From an uncultured Solobacterium sp. (GTDB lineage: Bacteria; Bacillota_I; Bacilli_A; Erysipelotrichales; Erysipelotrichaceae), in the NCBI GenBank assembly GCA_938041275.1, contig CALISH010000090.1, forward strand, positions 1 to 7,754: 7,754 nucleotides of DNA, written 5' to 3'. The translations under genes were made by a program, and so were the position numbers. Shown here piece after piece: positions 1-6,196 of this stretch (position 1 is the stretch's first letter; every line of letters starts with the position of its first letter). Below the pieces are notes generated by a model. That model saw only the letters and a program-made list of their open reading frames with translations, did no database searches and had not been told where the DNA came from.

Positions 1-1189
1 TAGCTAAAACAAGTTCTAATTCATTCTGGATTGCAAGTGCTTTGTCATCGTCAAACTGCTTAAACGTGTTGCGATACCAATTTGGTTCAATAAGCAAACG
101 TTTAATGATAATACAGAAATCTGTGAAATCATCAATATTACTACCTGGCTGTATGCTAAATAACATCGCAAAGAATATGTGCCATTGGAAGTTTGAGTTT
201 AACTGTTCTTGCCAATATTTCGCAAAGATTCTACAAAATTCGTCATCGGTTTGATGTTCTCTTTCAAGATGAATCTCTTCTGATAAATCAAGTTTACTAG
301 TCGCAAGCATATTGAGCGTTTCTAGATAATCCATCATTCTTTCTTTGTTATGTTCTCCATTGATGAAGTCACGAACATAAACATACTGTGCAATCATTGC
401 AGAGCACTTCTTAAAGTCAGATGTAAACCCAACTGATTCCCTCATCTTTCGATTCACCAATTCATTGATACTACGTGCCACAAACTGTTTAAAACCAACT
501 TCGTCCATACCAATCTGGGTTTGCTTGCTTTGATGGCTAATTTCGTCATACATGATTTCAAGTTGTCTATCAACAACATCTAAATTATCACGAATAGCAC
601 CTAACATATCTTTATTGAATTGATCATAAAGTATAAAATCAGGATTCTTATAAACAACTTCGTGTTCAATTTCACTCCAAAACGCATGTACAAGTGATTT
701 AATCTGTAATTCGAAATGTATGATTTCATCGTTAAAAGTGTAATAACCATCAATTCGATAAATCGTAAAACCATTACGCTGTATCTGTGGCTGAAAAACA
801 CTTAAATCAATAAAGATATCTGGATCATTATTTGCCACAAAGTAAGGTGTTCCCTTCTTTCGTGTAAATTTATTAAATAACGTTTTATATAGTTGATCTT
901 CATTACGAATAAAACGACATTGCATCGTAATCCCAATTAAATCGGTTAAGTGAGAGATTGCGTTCTTACCAGCTTCGTATTTAAGATAGAATTGATTTCG
1001 AATTAACTTCTCTTTTAAACTATCTTCCGCTTTGATTCTAGAACGCAAAGAAATCACCGGATCTTCTCCATTTAAAAATTCATCCGAAAAGAATTGGTTT
1101 AGCTTTCCTTCTGCGTATTGGTATATCGCACTCTTACTTTTGTAATATGCCATCGTTTCATCAATAAAAGAAAATAAGTCTAATTTCAT
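1..1189 (-). CDS. RelA/SpoT-domain protein (putative (p)ppGpp synthetase-like nucleotidyltransferase), 3' end outside window
   Basis: The minus-strand frame is open from an ATG at 1189 to the left edge (396 codons, no stop seen), so the C-terminus is missing. Residues about 48-180 carry the RelA/SpoT synthetase fold: SRIKAEDS (50-57, ATP/phosphate-binding segment), TDLIGI (82-87, metal-binding Asp83), NGF (139-141, G-loop) and FELQIK (159-164, catalytic-type Glu160), followed by H168, W171, E173 and H176 in the usual IK..HAFWSEIEH arrangement. There is no HD hydrolase domain before it. The family transfers pyrophosphate from ATP to GTP/GDP, and some members pyrophosphorylate tRNA. The G-loop reads NGFTIYR where NGYxSxH is usual: the aromatic residue is kept but the His is replaced. 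Residues 185-396 form a helical-looking C-terminal part that I do not recognise. An AAAGGA Shine-Dalgarno (1197-1202) sits 7 nt before the start and touches the stop codon of the preceding methyltransferase gene, so it is probably the last seen gene of the truB operon. The domain call is firm; the product made is not known. Confidence 0.85.
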   Translation of the reverse strand, partial: MKLDLFSFIDETMAYYKSKSAIYQYAEGKLNQFFSDEFLNGEDPVISLRSRIKAEDSLKEKLIRNQFYLKYEAGKNAISHLTDLIGITMQCRFIRNEDQLYKTLFNKFTRKKGTPYFVANNDPDIFIDLSVFQPQIQRNGFTIYRIDGYYTFNDEIIHFELQIKSLVHAFWSEIEHEVVYKNPDFILYDQFNKDMLGAIRDNLDVVDRQLEIMYDEISHQSKQTQIGMDEVGFKQFVARSINELVNRKMRESVGFTSDFKKCSAMIAQYVYVRDFINGEHNKERMMDYLETLNMLATSKLDLSEEIHLEREHQTDDEFCRIFAKYWQEQLNSNFQWHIFFAMLFSIQPGSNIDDFTDFCIIIKRLLIEPNWYRNTFKQFDDDKALAIQNELELVLA

Positions 1190-1201
1190 GGATTCATCCT
1201 T

Positions 1202-2518
1202 TCATCGTAAACGTAAATTTTTTGGGTATTTATTCTTTAAGGCAGCACCATCACTTTTCGCACCACCTAGTACAACACCATGATAGCACACCGCGTACCA
1301 TCCCTTCTTACAAGAAAGATTTAATTGTTCCCCTCGCATATATCGTAAAACATCTTCATCCTCTAAATTGACTGTGTATTTAAATTTAGTGTAAGCAGAC
1401 ATAAATAGTGCATGACTTGGTGTAAAGCGATTCTTTTCTATTTCACCAAGGAAAACCTGATGACGTAGCAAATGACATTTACCAACTTCATAGAACGGTT
1501 GAATGCCGCCATATACTTTGTCGTTCTTTACAAAATAATATGGATATTGCTTTACAAAGAATGTATCGAAGAACTCTTTTGCCTCCTTCGGCAACGGTTG
1601 TGATTGCATCACCTTTTTTGTTGATTCTGTAAGATTACCATCTTTATGAAGTTTTGCAATAAAATGCCCTTCACCACCATCCATTGGAAATATTCTTCTT
1701 GCGTAATCCGTATGACTTCCAAGATCAAATGCTTTTCTACCAAAATTGACTTCAATTGGGACTAAGTGCATATCTGGATGTTCATGCATAAATTTTTTCA
1801 TGCACATTTCATTTTCTTCCATCGCAAATGTACAGGTACTATACACCATGGTTCCACCCGGCTTTAAGCATTTATATGCCTCATTTAAAATTGTTGCTTG
1901 ACGCACAGCACATGCTTGTACGTTCTCTAGACTCCATCGCTCTACTGCTTGATCTTCTTTGCGAAACATTCCTTCACCAGAACATGGCGCATCACAAAGT
2001 ACCATATCAAAAAATTCCGGAAAGGCTTTTGAGATATCTTGAGGGTCATTATTTAATACGATTGTATTTGCACTACCACATCGTTCGATATTCTCTAAAA
2101 GTACACGAGCTCGTGTAGGATGGATTTCATTTGCAACAAGTAAACCATCTTGTTCTAACATTTCAGAAATCTGTGTTGATTTTGAGCCTGGTGCTGCACA
2201 CATATCTAAAATCTTTATACCTGGCTTAGGGTCTAAAATTGTGACTGCCGAGCTTGCACTTGGTTCTTGAATATAAAAGAATCCAGCCATATGCTCTGGT
2301 GTAAAACCTACACCACTTTTTATATTTGCATAATATCCATTTTTAGCAAATGGACTTTTTTCTAACTCATAATTTGTATACGTAAAAAAATCATCCGGCG
2401 TAATCTTAAGGGTATTAATACGCAGCCCTTTTCTTGCAGGATCATTTAGTTTCTTAAGATATGCAGGATATTCATCCTTCAGCATCTCTTTCATGCGTTC
2501 TAAAAATAATTCATTCAT
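1202..2518 (-). CDS. rsmF: RsmF-like NOL1/NOP2/Sun family RNA m5C methyltransferase
   Basis: A 438-residue SAM-dependent RNA cytosine-C5 methyltransferase. It has the N-terminal LRINTLK segment (32-38), IQEPSAS (83-89), SAM-binding motif I DMCAAPGSKS (105-114), motif IV DAPCSGEGMFRK (176-187) with Cys179, and motif VI STCTF (227-231) with the catalytic nucleophile Cys229. Both cysteines of the two-cysteine m5C mechanism are therefore present. Residues about 310-438 match the RsmF-type C-terminal extension with a PUA-like end (RYMRGEQL near 392, YPKNLR near 431). In characterised RsmF proteins the target is 16S rRNA near position 1407; the exact target here is inferred from family only. The start ATG overlaps the ribF stop by 8 nt (ATGAATGA) and has no strong Shine-Dalgarno of its own, so translation is probably coupled to ribF. 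It ends in TGA 12 nt before the RelA/SpoT-domain gene. Family certain, symbol tentative. Confidence 0.9.
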   Translation of the reverse strand: MNELFLERMKEMLKDEYPAYLKKLNDPARKGLRINTLKITPDDFFTYTNYELEKSPFAKNGYYANIKSGVGFTPEHMAGFFYIQEPSASSAVTILDPKPGIKILDMCAAPGSKSTQISEMLEQDGLLVANEIHPTRARVLLENIERCGSANTIVLNNDPQDISKAFPEFFDMVLCDAPCSGEGMFRKEDQAVERWSLENVQACAVRQATILNEAYKCLKPGGTMVYSTCTFAMEENEMCMKKFMHEHPDMHLVPIEVNFGRKAFDLGSHTDYARRIFPMDGGEGHFIAKLHKDGNLTESTKKVMQSQPLPKEAKEFFDTFFVKQYPYYFVKNDKVYGGIQPFYEVGKCHLLRHQVFLGEIEKNRFTPSHALFMSAYTKFKYTVNLEDEDVLRYMRGEQLNLSCKKGWYAVCYHGVVLGGAKSDGAALKNKYPKNLRLR

Positions 2519-3437
2519 ACTTTAATAATATTTTCTTAATATCTCTAACATCTTGTTCAAGTTGCAAAATTAAATTCTCACGACTCTTAAAATGAATCTC
2601 AGGACGTAAGTATTCTAACAACTGCACCTTTAGAATTCGTCCATACAGAGTACCACTATATCCAATAATATATGTTTCTAAAGATAACTTTTCAGAAGTA
2701 TTGAATGTTGGATTATGTCCAAGGTTCGTCATTGCACCATACGTATTATGGTCAATTTCCACCATGCTTGCATATACTCCCTCTTTCGGTAATAAGTATT
2801 CATCCGAGTAGTCGATATTCGCAGTTGGAAAACCCATTAATCTGCCTTGTTGATGGCCATGACGCACAATACCTTCTAGACTATAGTACTGTCCTAGCAT
2901 CTTTTTAATCGCTGGCATATCACCTTGTACAATCGCATCACAGATACGTGTACTAGAGATCTTACCCACTTCATCTTCAACCGCATCTATAACAACGACA
3001 TCGTACTCCGTCTCTTCTTTCAGTGTATTGCAATCACCTGCACCATGTAATCCATAGTGAAAATCAAAGCCACAAACGATACCCTTCAAATTTAACTTTG
3101 CAAGTGTTTTGTGAATAAAATCAGTTGGCGAAAGTTCACTCATTTCTTTATCAAAATCTAAAATGATAATATTTTGAATTCCAAGCTCAACCGCACGATT
3201 AATTCTTTGCCGCATGGTGGTAATATGCTTTACATCTTTCAACCCTTTGATAGTTACCCATGGGTCAGGTTCAAAGGTAATCAGCGCAGATTCGCAGTTA
3301 TGTTTTTCTGCAAGTGCTACAGTAGCTTTAACCAAAGCCTGATGACCTAAGTGCATACCATCAAAATATCCAATGCAAGCACACATTGGATTTTGATATT
3401 TTTGTACTGTATGAACTCCGATATTGATTACACGCAT
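2511..3437 (-). CDS. ribF: Bifunctional riboflavin kinase / FMN adenylyltransferase (FAD synthetase)
   Basis: RibF converts riboflavin to FMN and then FAD in the cytosol. At 308 residues from the chosen start it is of normal length. The N-terminal nucleotidyltransferase domain shows GYFDGMHLGH (23-32, with the HxGH signature at 29-32), TFEPDP (54-59), GFDFHYG (123-129) and ISSTRI (160-165). The C-terminal riboflavin kinase domain shows GRLMGFPTAN (198-207), LPKEGVYA (216-223), NPTF (242-245) and LETYI with the probable catalytic Glu254, followed by YGR at 265-267. I chose the ATG at 3437 over one at 3458: it lies 9 nt after a GAGG Shine-Dalgarno, shares one base with the truB stop (TAATG), and gives the family-typical N-terminus. 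The seven extra residues of the longer version would lie inside truB. truB-ribF adjacency is common in Bacillota. The gene overlaps the downstream methyltransferase gene by 8 nt. Confidence 0.96.
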   Translation of the reverse strand: MRVINIGVHTVQKYQNPMCACIGYFDGMHLGHQALVKATVALAEKHNCESALITFEPDPWVTIKGLKDVKHITTMRQRINRAVELGIQNIIILDFDKEMSELSPTDFIHKTLAKLNLKGIVCGFDFHYGLHGAGDCNTLKEETEYDVVVIDAVEDEVGKISSTRICDAIVQGDMPAIKKMLGQYYSLEGIVRHGHQQGRLMGFPTANIDYSDEYLLPKEGVYASMVEIDHNTYGAMTNLGHNPTFNTSEKLSLETYIIGYSGTLYGRILKVQLLEYLRPEIHFKSRENLILQLEQDVRDIKKILLKYE

Positions 3438-4279
3438 TAAAATAAACCTCTTAAACAATGATACAATCCATCTTCTTGTAATGCATAAGCCGCAAGCAAC
3501 TCACCATTTGATGTGAAGATTACTTGTGAATCTGTGATATCTAATTTGATACGCTTACCATTTTTTATATCCGTTACTCGATCTGTTTCAACAATCTTGT
3601 ATGTTGGATCAATTACCTGAATTGGTGATAGAAATGCCTTTCCAGATTCTAAATCTTCAAAGGTACAAGCATCCTCAAGTGATAGATGCTCAATTTTAGT
3701 ACGAACAAGAGATGACATGATTGCAAGTTCATTTAATTGTTTTCCAAAGTCTGCAATCAATGTACGAATATATGTACCCGAAGATACTACTGCATCCATA
3801 CGATAGTTTAATTCATCTATCTTCTCTACTTTTAATGAAGAGATATGTACAGGTCTAGCTTCCCGCTCAACCTCAATTCCTTGACGAGCATACTCGTATA
3901 GTTTCTTACCATCTTTTTTTAATGCTGAATACATTGGCGGTACTTGTAAAATATCTCCCGTCAAGGATTCAACTACCTTTATGATTTCGGCCTCGGTATG
4001 GATTGATGGCGTCTTTGTGTTGATAACTGTTCCCCAGACATCTTCAGTATCTGTCATTTCGCCAAGTTTTAATGTAGCTTGGTACGCTTTATGATTCTTA
4101 ACACAATACGGTAAAAGCTTGGTATATTTACCAAGCAAAATAATCATCAGCCCAGAAGCTTCAGGGTCTAGTGTCCCTGTATGGCCAATCTTACGTTCAT
4201 GAAATATCTTACGGCATTTGGCAACAGCATCAAACGATGTCATTCCAGCCGGTTTATTTAGTAATATCACTGCATCCAT
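3437..4279 (-). CDS. truB: tRNA pseudouridine(55) synthase TruB
   Basis: TruB isomerises U55 in the T-loop of tRNAs to pseudouridine. The 280-residue protein has LLNKPAGMTSFD (6-17), the catalytic loop GHTGTLDP (32-39) with nucleophile Asp38, the conserved KAYQATL segment (64-70, Tyr66), QVPPMYSALKKDGKKLYEYAR starting at 112, and SGTYIRTL (167-174, Arg172). Residues after about 225 form the short C-terminal PUA-like part. The start matches the family N-terminus closely, so it is well fixed even though no Shine-Dalgarno precedes it: the predicted transcript begins only about 5 nt upstream. It is the first gene of the minus-strand operon and shares one base of its TAA stop with the ribF ATG. 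In many bacteria truB follows rbfA and infB; here it heads the operon, divergent from a tRNA thiolation gene. Confidence 0.97.
   Translation of the reverse strand: MDAVILLNKPAGMTSFDAVAKCRKIFHERKIGHTGTLDPEASGLMIILLGKYTKLLPYCVKNHKAYQATLKLGEMTDTEDVWGTVINTKTPSIHTEAEIIKVVESLTGDILQVPPMYSALKKDGKKLYEYARQGIEVEREARPVHISSLKVEKIDELNYRMDAVVSSGTYIRTLIADFGKQLNELAIMSSLVRTKIEHLSLEDACTFEDLESGKAFLSPIQVIDPTYKIVETDRVTDIKNGKRIKLDITDSQVIFTSNGELLAAYALQEDGLYHCLRGLF
3447..3450 (-). promoter_or_regulatory. Shine-Dalgarno GAGG deciding the ribF start
   Basis: Read on the minus strand, GAGG lies 9 nt before the ATG at 3437 and within the last codons of truB. It supports the short RibF form and re-initiation at the TAATG junction. 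Confidence 0.65.
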
Positions 4280-4285
4280 ATAGCG

Positions 4286-4314
4286 TTAATATTATAGCAA
4301 TATCATGATATAAT
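4286..4314 (+). promoter_or_regulatory. Extended -10 promoter of the TtcA-family gene
   Basis: On the plus strand: -35 TTAATA (4286-4291, 4 of 6 consensus bases), a 17-nt spacer, then TGA plus a perfect TATAAT (4309-4314). The start is expected near 4321, giving a leader of about 18 nt that contains the GAGGAG Shine-Dalgarno (4325-4330, 8 nt before the ATG at 4339). Its -35 shares base 4291 with the opposing -10. Confidence 0.75.
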
Positions 4315-4319
4315 AGCAA
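4291..4319 (-). promoter_or_regulatory. Extended -10 promoter of the truB operon
   Basis: On the minus strand: -35 TTGCTA (4314-4319), a 17-nt spacer, then TGC plus a perfect TATAAT (4291-4296), giving an extended -10. Transcription should start near 4284, leaving roughly 5 nt before the truB ATG at 4279. The -35 shares base 4314 with the -10 of the opposing promoter. This is a consensus match by eye; the start site is inferred. Confidence 0.75.
4300..4311. repeat. Perfect 12-bp palindrome between divergent promoters
   Basis: ATATCATGATAT is its own reverse complement and lies at the centre of the two overlapping promoters, covering parts of both extended -10 elements. It could be an operator for a dimeric regulator, or simply the result of two TG-type -10 elements placed back to back. 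A short direct repeat ATAGCAA flanks it (4294-4300 and 4313-4319). Confidence 0.6.
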
Positions 4320-4338
4320 AGTTTGAGGAGTTAAAATT

Positions 4339-5106
4339 ATGTCACTAAAAAAGATTATTGGTGCTATCTATAAAGCAGATACAGATTATAACTTAATTCA
4401 AAATGGAGACCGTATTTGTGTCGGCGTCTCAGGTGGTAAAGATAGCATCCTACTACTATATGCACTATCCATTTACCAAAAAGCCGCAAAACGCATAAGT
4501 GGAAAAGAATTCTCTGTTATTGGAATTCATCTTGAGATGGGCTTTTCTGATATGGACTTTACAGAAGTACGTAAGTTTATGAAGGAACATGATATTGAAT
4601 ATGTTGACTACCCGACAAAACTTTATGATATTTTACAGTTACACCCTAACAAGAAAAATGGAAATATCCAGTGTTCGCTCTGCTCCACTTTAAAAAAAGG
4701 AGCAATTATCAAAGCAGCACAAGAATACAACTGCAATAAAACTGCATTTGCTCACCACGCTGATGATGCAATCGAAACCCTCTTTATGAACATGATCTAT
4801 GGAGGCCGCATCTCAACCTTTACACCTGCAATGTATCTAAAGAATTCCGGTATGAGTTTCATCCGTCCGTTTGTATATGTCTATGAGGATGAAATAAAAA
4901 ATACTGTCAAACACGAACAGTTACCTATTGTAAAGAGTACTTGTCCTAACGATGGGTTTACAAAGCGTCAAGACACAAAAGAATTACTTGCAAATATCTA
5001 TCAAACATATCCATTTGCAAAAAAGAACTTCCTAACTTCCCTATCTAATCAAGAACAAATTAAACTATGGGTCAAAGGCGAAGAATGGGAAAAATCAAAC
5101 AAATAA
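4339..5106 (+). CDS. TtcA-family PP-loop tRNA 2-thiocytidine biosynthesis protein
   Basis: A 255-residue ATP-pyrophosphatase of the TtcA/TtuA group, which adenylates a tRNA base and replaces oxygen with sulfur using an iron-sulfur cluster. Seen: PP-loop SGGKDS (31-36), the CSLC pair (Cys112 and Cys115), HHADDAIETLFMN (139-151), YGGR (154-157), IRPFVYVYEDEI (175-186), and a third candidate cluster ligand, Cys202. E. coli TtcA uses the same three-cysteine pattern, although its third Cys lies in a PCNLCGSQ-like context whereas here it is STCPNDG. E. coli TtcA makes s2C32 in tRNA; the modified base in this organism is inferred, so I give no symbol. Start ATG at 4339 has the strong Shine-Dalgarno GAGGAG. 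It is a single-gene unit divergent from truB. The next promoter's -35 begins 2 nt after its TAA, and I see no clear intrinsic terminator for it. Confidence 0.88.
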   Translation: MSLKKIIGAIYKADTDYNLIQNGDRICVGVSGGKDSILLLYALSIYQKAAKRISGKEFSVIGIHLEMGFSDMDFTEVRKFMKEHDIEYVDYPTKLYDILQLHPNKKNGNIQCSLCSTLKKGAIIKAAQEYNCNKTAFAHHADDAIETLFMNMIYGGRISTFTPAMYLKNSGMSFIRPFVYVYEDEIKNTVKHEQLPIVKSTCPNDGFTKRQDTKELLANIYQTYPFAKKNFLTSLSNQEQIKLWVKGEEWEKSNK

Positions 5107-5107
5107 C

Positions 5108-5139
5108 TTGACATTCAATTTCGAATGTAAGAACATAAT
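5108..5139 (+). promoter_or_regulatory. Candidate promoter of the lysine-riboswitch transporter operon
   Basis: A perfect -35 TTGACA (5108-5113) begins just after the preceding stop codon. The best -10 is CATAAT (5134-5139), 20 nt away, longer than the usual 16-18. Transcription would begin near 5146, just before the riboswitch core, which supports the placement. The -35 is convincing; the exact -10 is uncertain. Confidence 0.55.
5111..5128. repeat. Inverted repeat ACATTC-N6-GAATGT in promoter spacer
   Basis: Two perfect 6-bp arms (5111-5116 and 5123-5128) separated by 6 nt. They overlap the -35 and fill most of the spacer of the transporter promoter. The repeat could be a repressor operator. 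A terminator role for the upstream gene is unlikely because no T-run follows. Confidence 0.4.
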
Positions 5140-5150
5140 AAACATAAAAA

Positions 5151-5318
5151 CCGAATAGAGGTAGCGACGCAAAAGAGTAATACATGGAGCTGGCAAGCAA
5201 TGATATGTATGAAAGGTAACCGTCGCCGAACGTATAGACTGGCAAGTTTATTTCGTGGGGATATAGAGAATATCTATATCACTCCTTCATGAAAATGAAG
5301 TGGCGCTATGACTTATGG
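5151..5318 (+). promoter_or_regulatory. Lysine riboswitch (L-box)
   Basis: An untranslated leader matching the lysine riboswitch in primary motifs and helix order. Seen: AATAGAGGTAGCG (5154-5166), AAGAGTA (5173-5179), TGAAAGG (5210-5216) and GTCGCCGAAC (5222-5231), close to the B. subtilis lysC leader. Helices: P1 ATAG/CTAT (5155-5158 with 5306-5309); P2 GCGACG/CGTCGC (5164-5169 with 5221-5226) with a loop-E-type internal motif; P3 ACG..TAGAC with GTTTA..CGT (5230-5239 with 5246-5256); P4 GATATAG/CTATATC (5260-5266 with 5274-5280); P5 CTTCAT/ATGAAG closed by GAAA (5285-5300). One extra base is present in GAGGTAGCG compared with GAGGTGCG as I recall the consensus. Lysine binding stabilises P1 and should favour the terminator that follows, lowering expression of the ABC importer. 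Outer limits are approximate. Confidence 0.92.
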
Positions 5319-5322
5319 ACAC

Positions 5323-5358
5323 AAACCCCGTATGTGATAGCATGCGGGGTTTATTTAT
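5323..5358 (+). terminator. Riboswitch-controlled intrinsic terminator
   Basis: A 12-bp stem (5323-5334 with 5341-5352, one G-T wobble, four consecutive C-G pairs) with the 6-nt loop TGATAG, followed by TTTATTTAT. It lies just after the riboswitch and before the Shine-Dalgarno of the first transporter gene, as expected for transcription attenuation. The U-tract is interrupted. The loop and closing base (ATAGC, 5337-5341) can pair with GCTAT (5305-5309) of the riboswitch P1 3' strand, giving a plausible antiterminator. Confidence 0.88.
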
Positions 5359-5364
5359 AAGGAG
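5359..5364 (+). promoter_or_regulatory. Shine-Dalgarno AAGGAG deciding the binding-protein start
   Basis: AAGGAG lies 7 nt before the ATG at 5372. An in-frame ATG at 5315 would put the first codons inside the riboswitch and terminator and lacks a suitable site, so the shorter protein is preferred. Confidence 0.8.
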
Positions 5365-5371
5365 AAAATTT

Positions 5372-6196
5372 ATGAACATGATTAGAAAAGTATCAGTAGC
5401 AGCGTTATCCCTCGTATTACTAGCAGGTTGTGGTTCAGCATCTACAAAAAACAAAAGCGATGACCATAAATTAACGGTCGGCATGGAATGTAACTACGCA
5501 CCATTTAACTGGTCTACGACAACTGCAAATGAATACACACAACAGATTTCAACAGTAGACTATTGCGATGGTTATGATGTTGCAATCGCAAAGAAGGTTG
5601 CGGATTCATTAGGCATGGAATTAGAGGTTGTAAAGTATGACTGGGATAACTTAATTCCAGGTCTACAAAACAATGAAATTGATGCGGTCATTGCTGGTAT
5701 GACTGCTACAGACGACCGTAAGATGTCTGTTGATTTTACAGATCCATACTACACTAGCCAAGAAGTTGTCATTGTACGTAAAGATAGTCCACTCACATCC
5801 ATTACAGATATCCAAGATCTTAAAGGCAAGACAGTTAAGGGTCAATTAAACACTCTTTATGATACAATCATCGATCAGATTGAAGGTGTTAACCACGGCA
5901 CTGCAATGGATAACTACCCTTCCCTTGTGAACGACTTATTAAACAATGGTTGTGACGCGATTACTGCAGAACTTCCTGTAGCTGAAGGAATCGTAGCTTC
6001 CAATCCAGATTTAACATATGTAACATTCAAGGATGGTCATGGATTTAAAGCAGATACATCAGTATCTATCGCGGTTAAGAAAGGCAATACAGAATTACTG
6101 GATAAGATTCAAAAAGCATTGAATTCTATTTCTGAAGATGAACGTCAACAAATCATGTTGGAAGCAGTTAAGAGACAACCGGCGGTAAGCAAATAA
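5372..6196 (+). CDS. Amino acid (probably lysine) ABC transporter substrate-binding lipoprotein
   Basis: A 274-residue extracellular solute-binding protein, family 3. The N-terminus has Arg5/Lys6, a hydrophobic stretch (7-18) and the lipobox LAGC with Cys20 as the lipidation site, so the mature protein is anchored to the outer face of the membrane. Fold landmarks: VGMECNYAPFNW (36-47), CDGYDVAIAKKVA (65-77), IDAVIAGMTATDDRKMSVDF (103-122) where Arg116 is the usual ligand-carboxylate Arg, DPYY (124-127), and CDAITAELPVA (194-204) where Asp195 is in place to bind the amino group. Residues 48-64 form a longer than usual loop after the APFNW motif. It is the first gene behind a lysine riboswitch and is followed by its permease and ATPase, which makes lysine the likely ligand; the sequence alone would allow other polar amino acids. 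Its TAA shares one base with the permease ATG. Confidence 0.93.
   Translation: MNMIRKVSVAALSLVLLAGCGSASTKNKSDDHKLTVGMECNYAPFNWSTTTANEYTQQISTVDYCDGYDVAIAKKVADSLGMELEVVKYDWDNLIPGLQNNEIDAVIAGMTATDDRKMSVDFTDPYYTSQEVVIVRKDSPLTSITDIQDLKGKTVKGQLNTLYDTIIDQIEGVNHGTAMDNYPSLVNDLLNNGCDAITAELPVAEGIVASNPDLTYVTFKDGHGFKADTSVSIAVKKGNTELLDKIQKALNSISEDERQQIMLEAVKRQPAVSK

Noticed and set aside
42..254. Plus-strand open frame of 70 codons
   Set aside because: It lies opposite the continuous RelA/SpoT-domain frame, lacks a Shine-Dalgarno and shows no recognisable motif. The minus-strand frame at 601-801 is rejected for the same overlap.
1..1189. Toxin-antitoxin interpretation of the RelA/SpoT-domain gene
   Set aside because: The visible neighbour is a housekeeping methyltransferase gene and no small antitoxin gene is seen. 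The downstream side is outside the window, so this is unsupported but not excluded.
1828..2118. Plus-strand open frame of 96 codons inside the methyltransferase gene
   Set aside because: It is antisense to the conserved motif IV/VI region of a clear methyltransferase, so its openness follows from that gene's codon use.
5111..5128. Terminator for the TtcA-family gene
   Set aside because: Only a 6-bp AT-rich stem with no T-run after it, and it overlaps a perfect -35 element.
5315..5371. N-terminal extension of the binding protein from an upstream ATG
   Set aside because: The 19 extra residues would be encoded by the terminator hairpin and would bury the lipoprotein signal. The ATG at 5372 has an AAGGAG site at the right distance.
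5287..5484. Minus-strand open frame across the riboswitch, terminator and lipoprotein signal peptide
   Set aside because: It overlaps well-supported regulatory RNA and coding sequence on the plus strand and has no supporting features.
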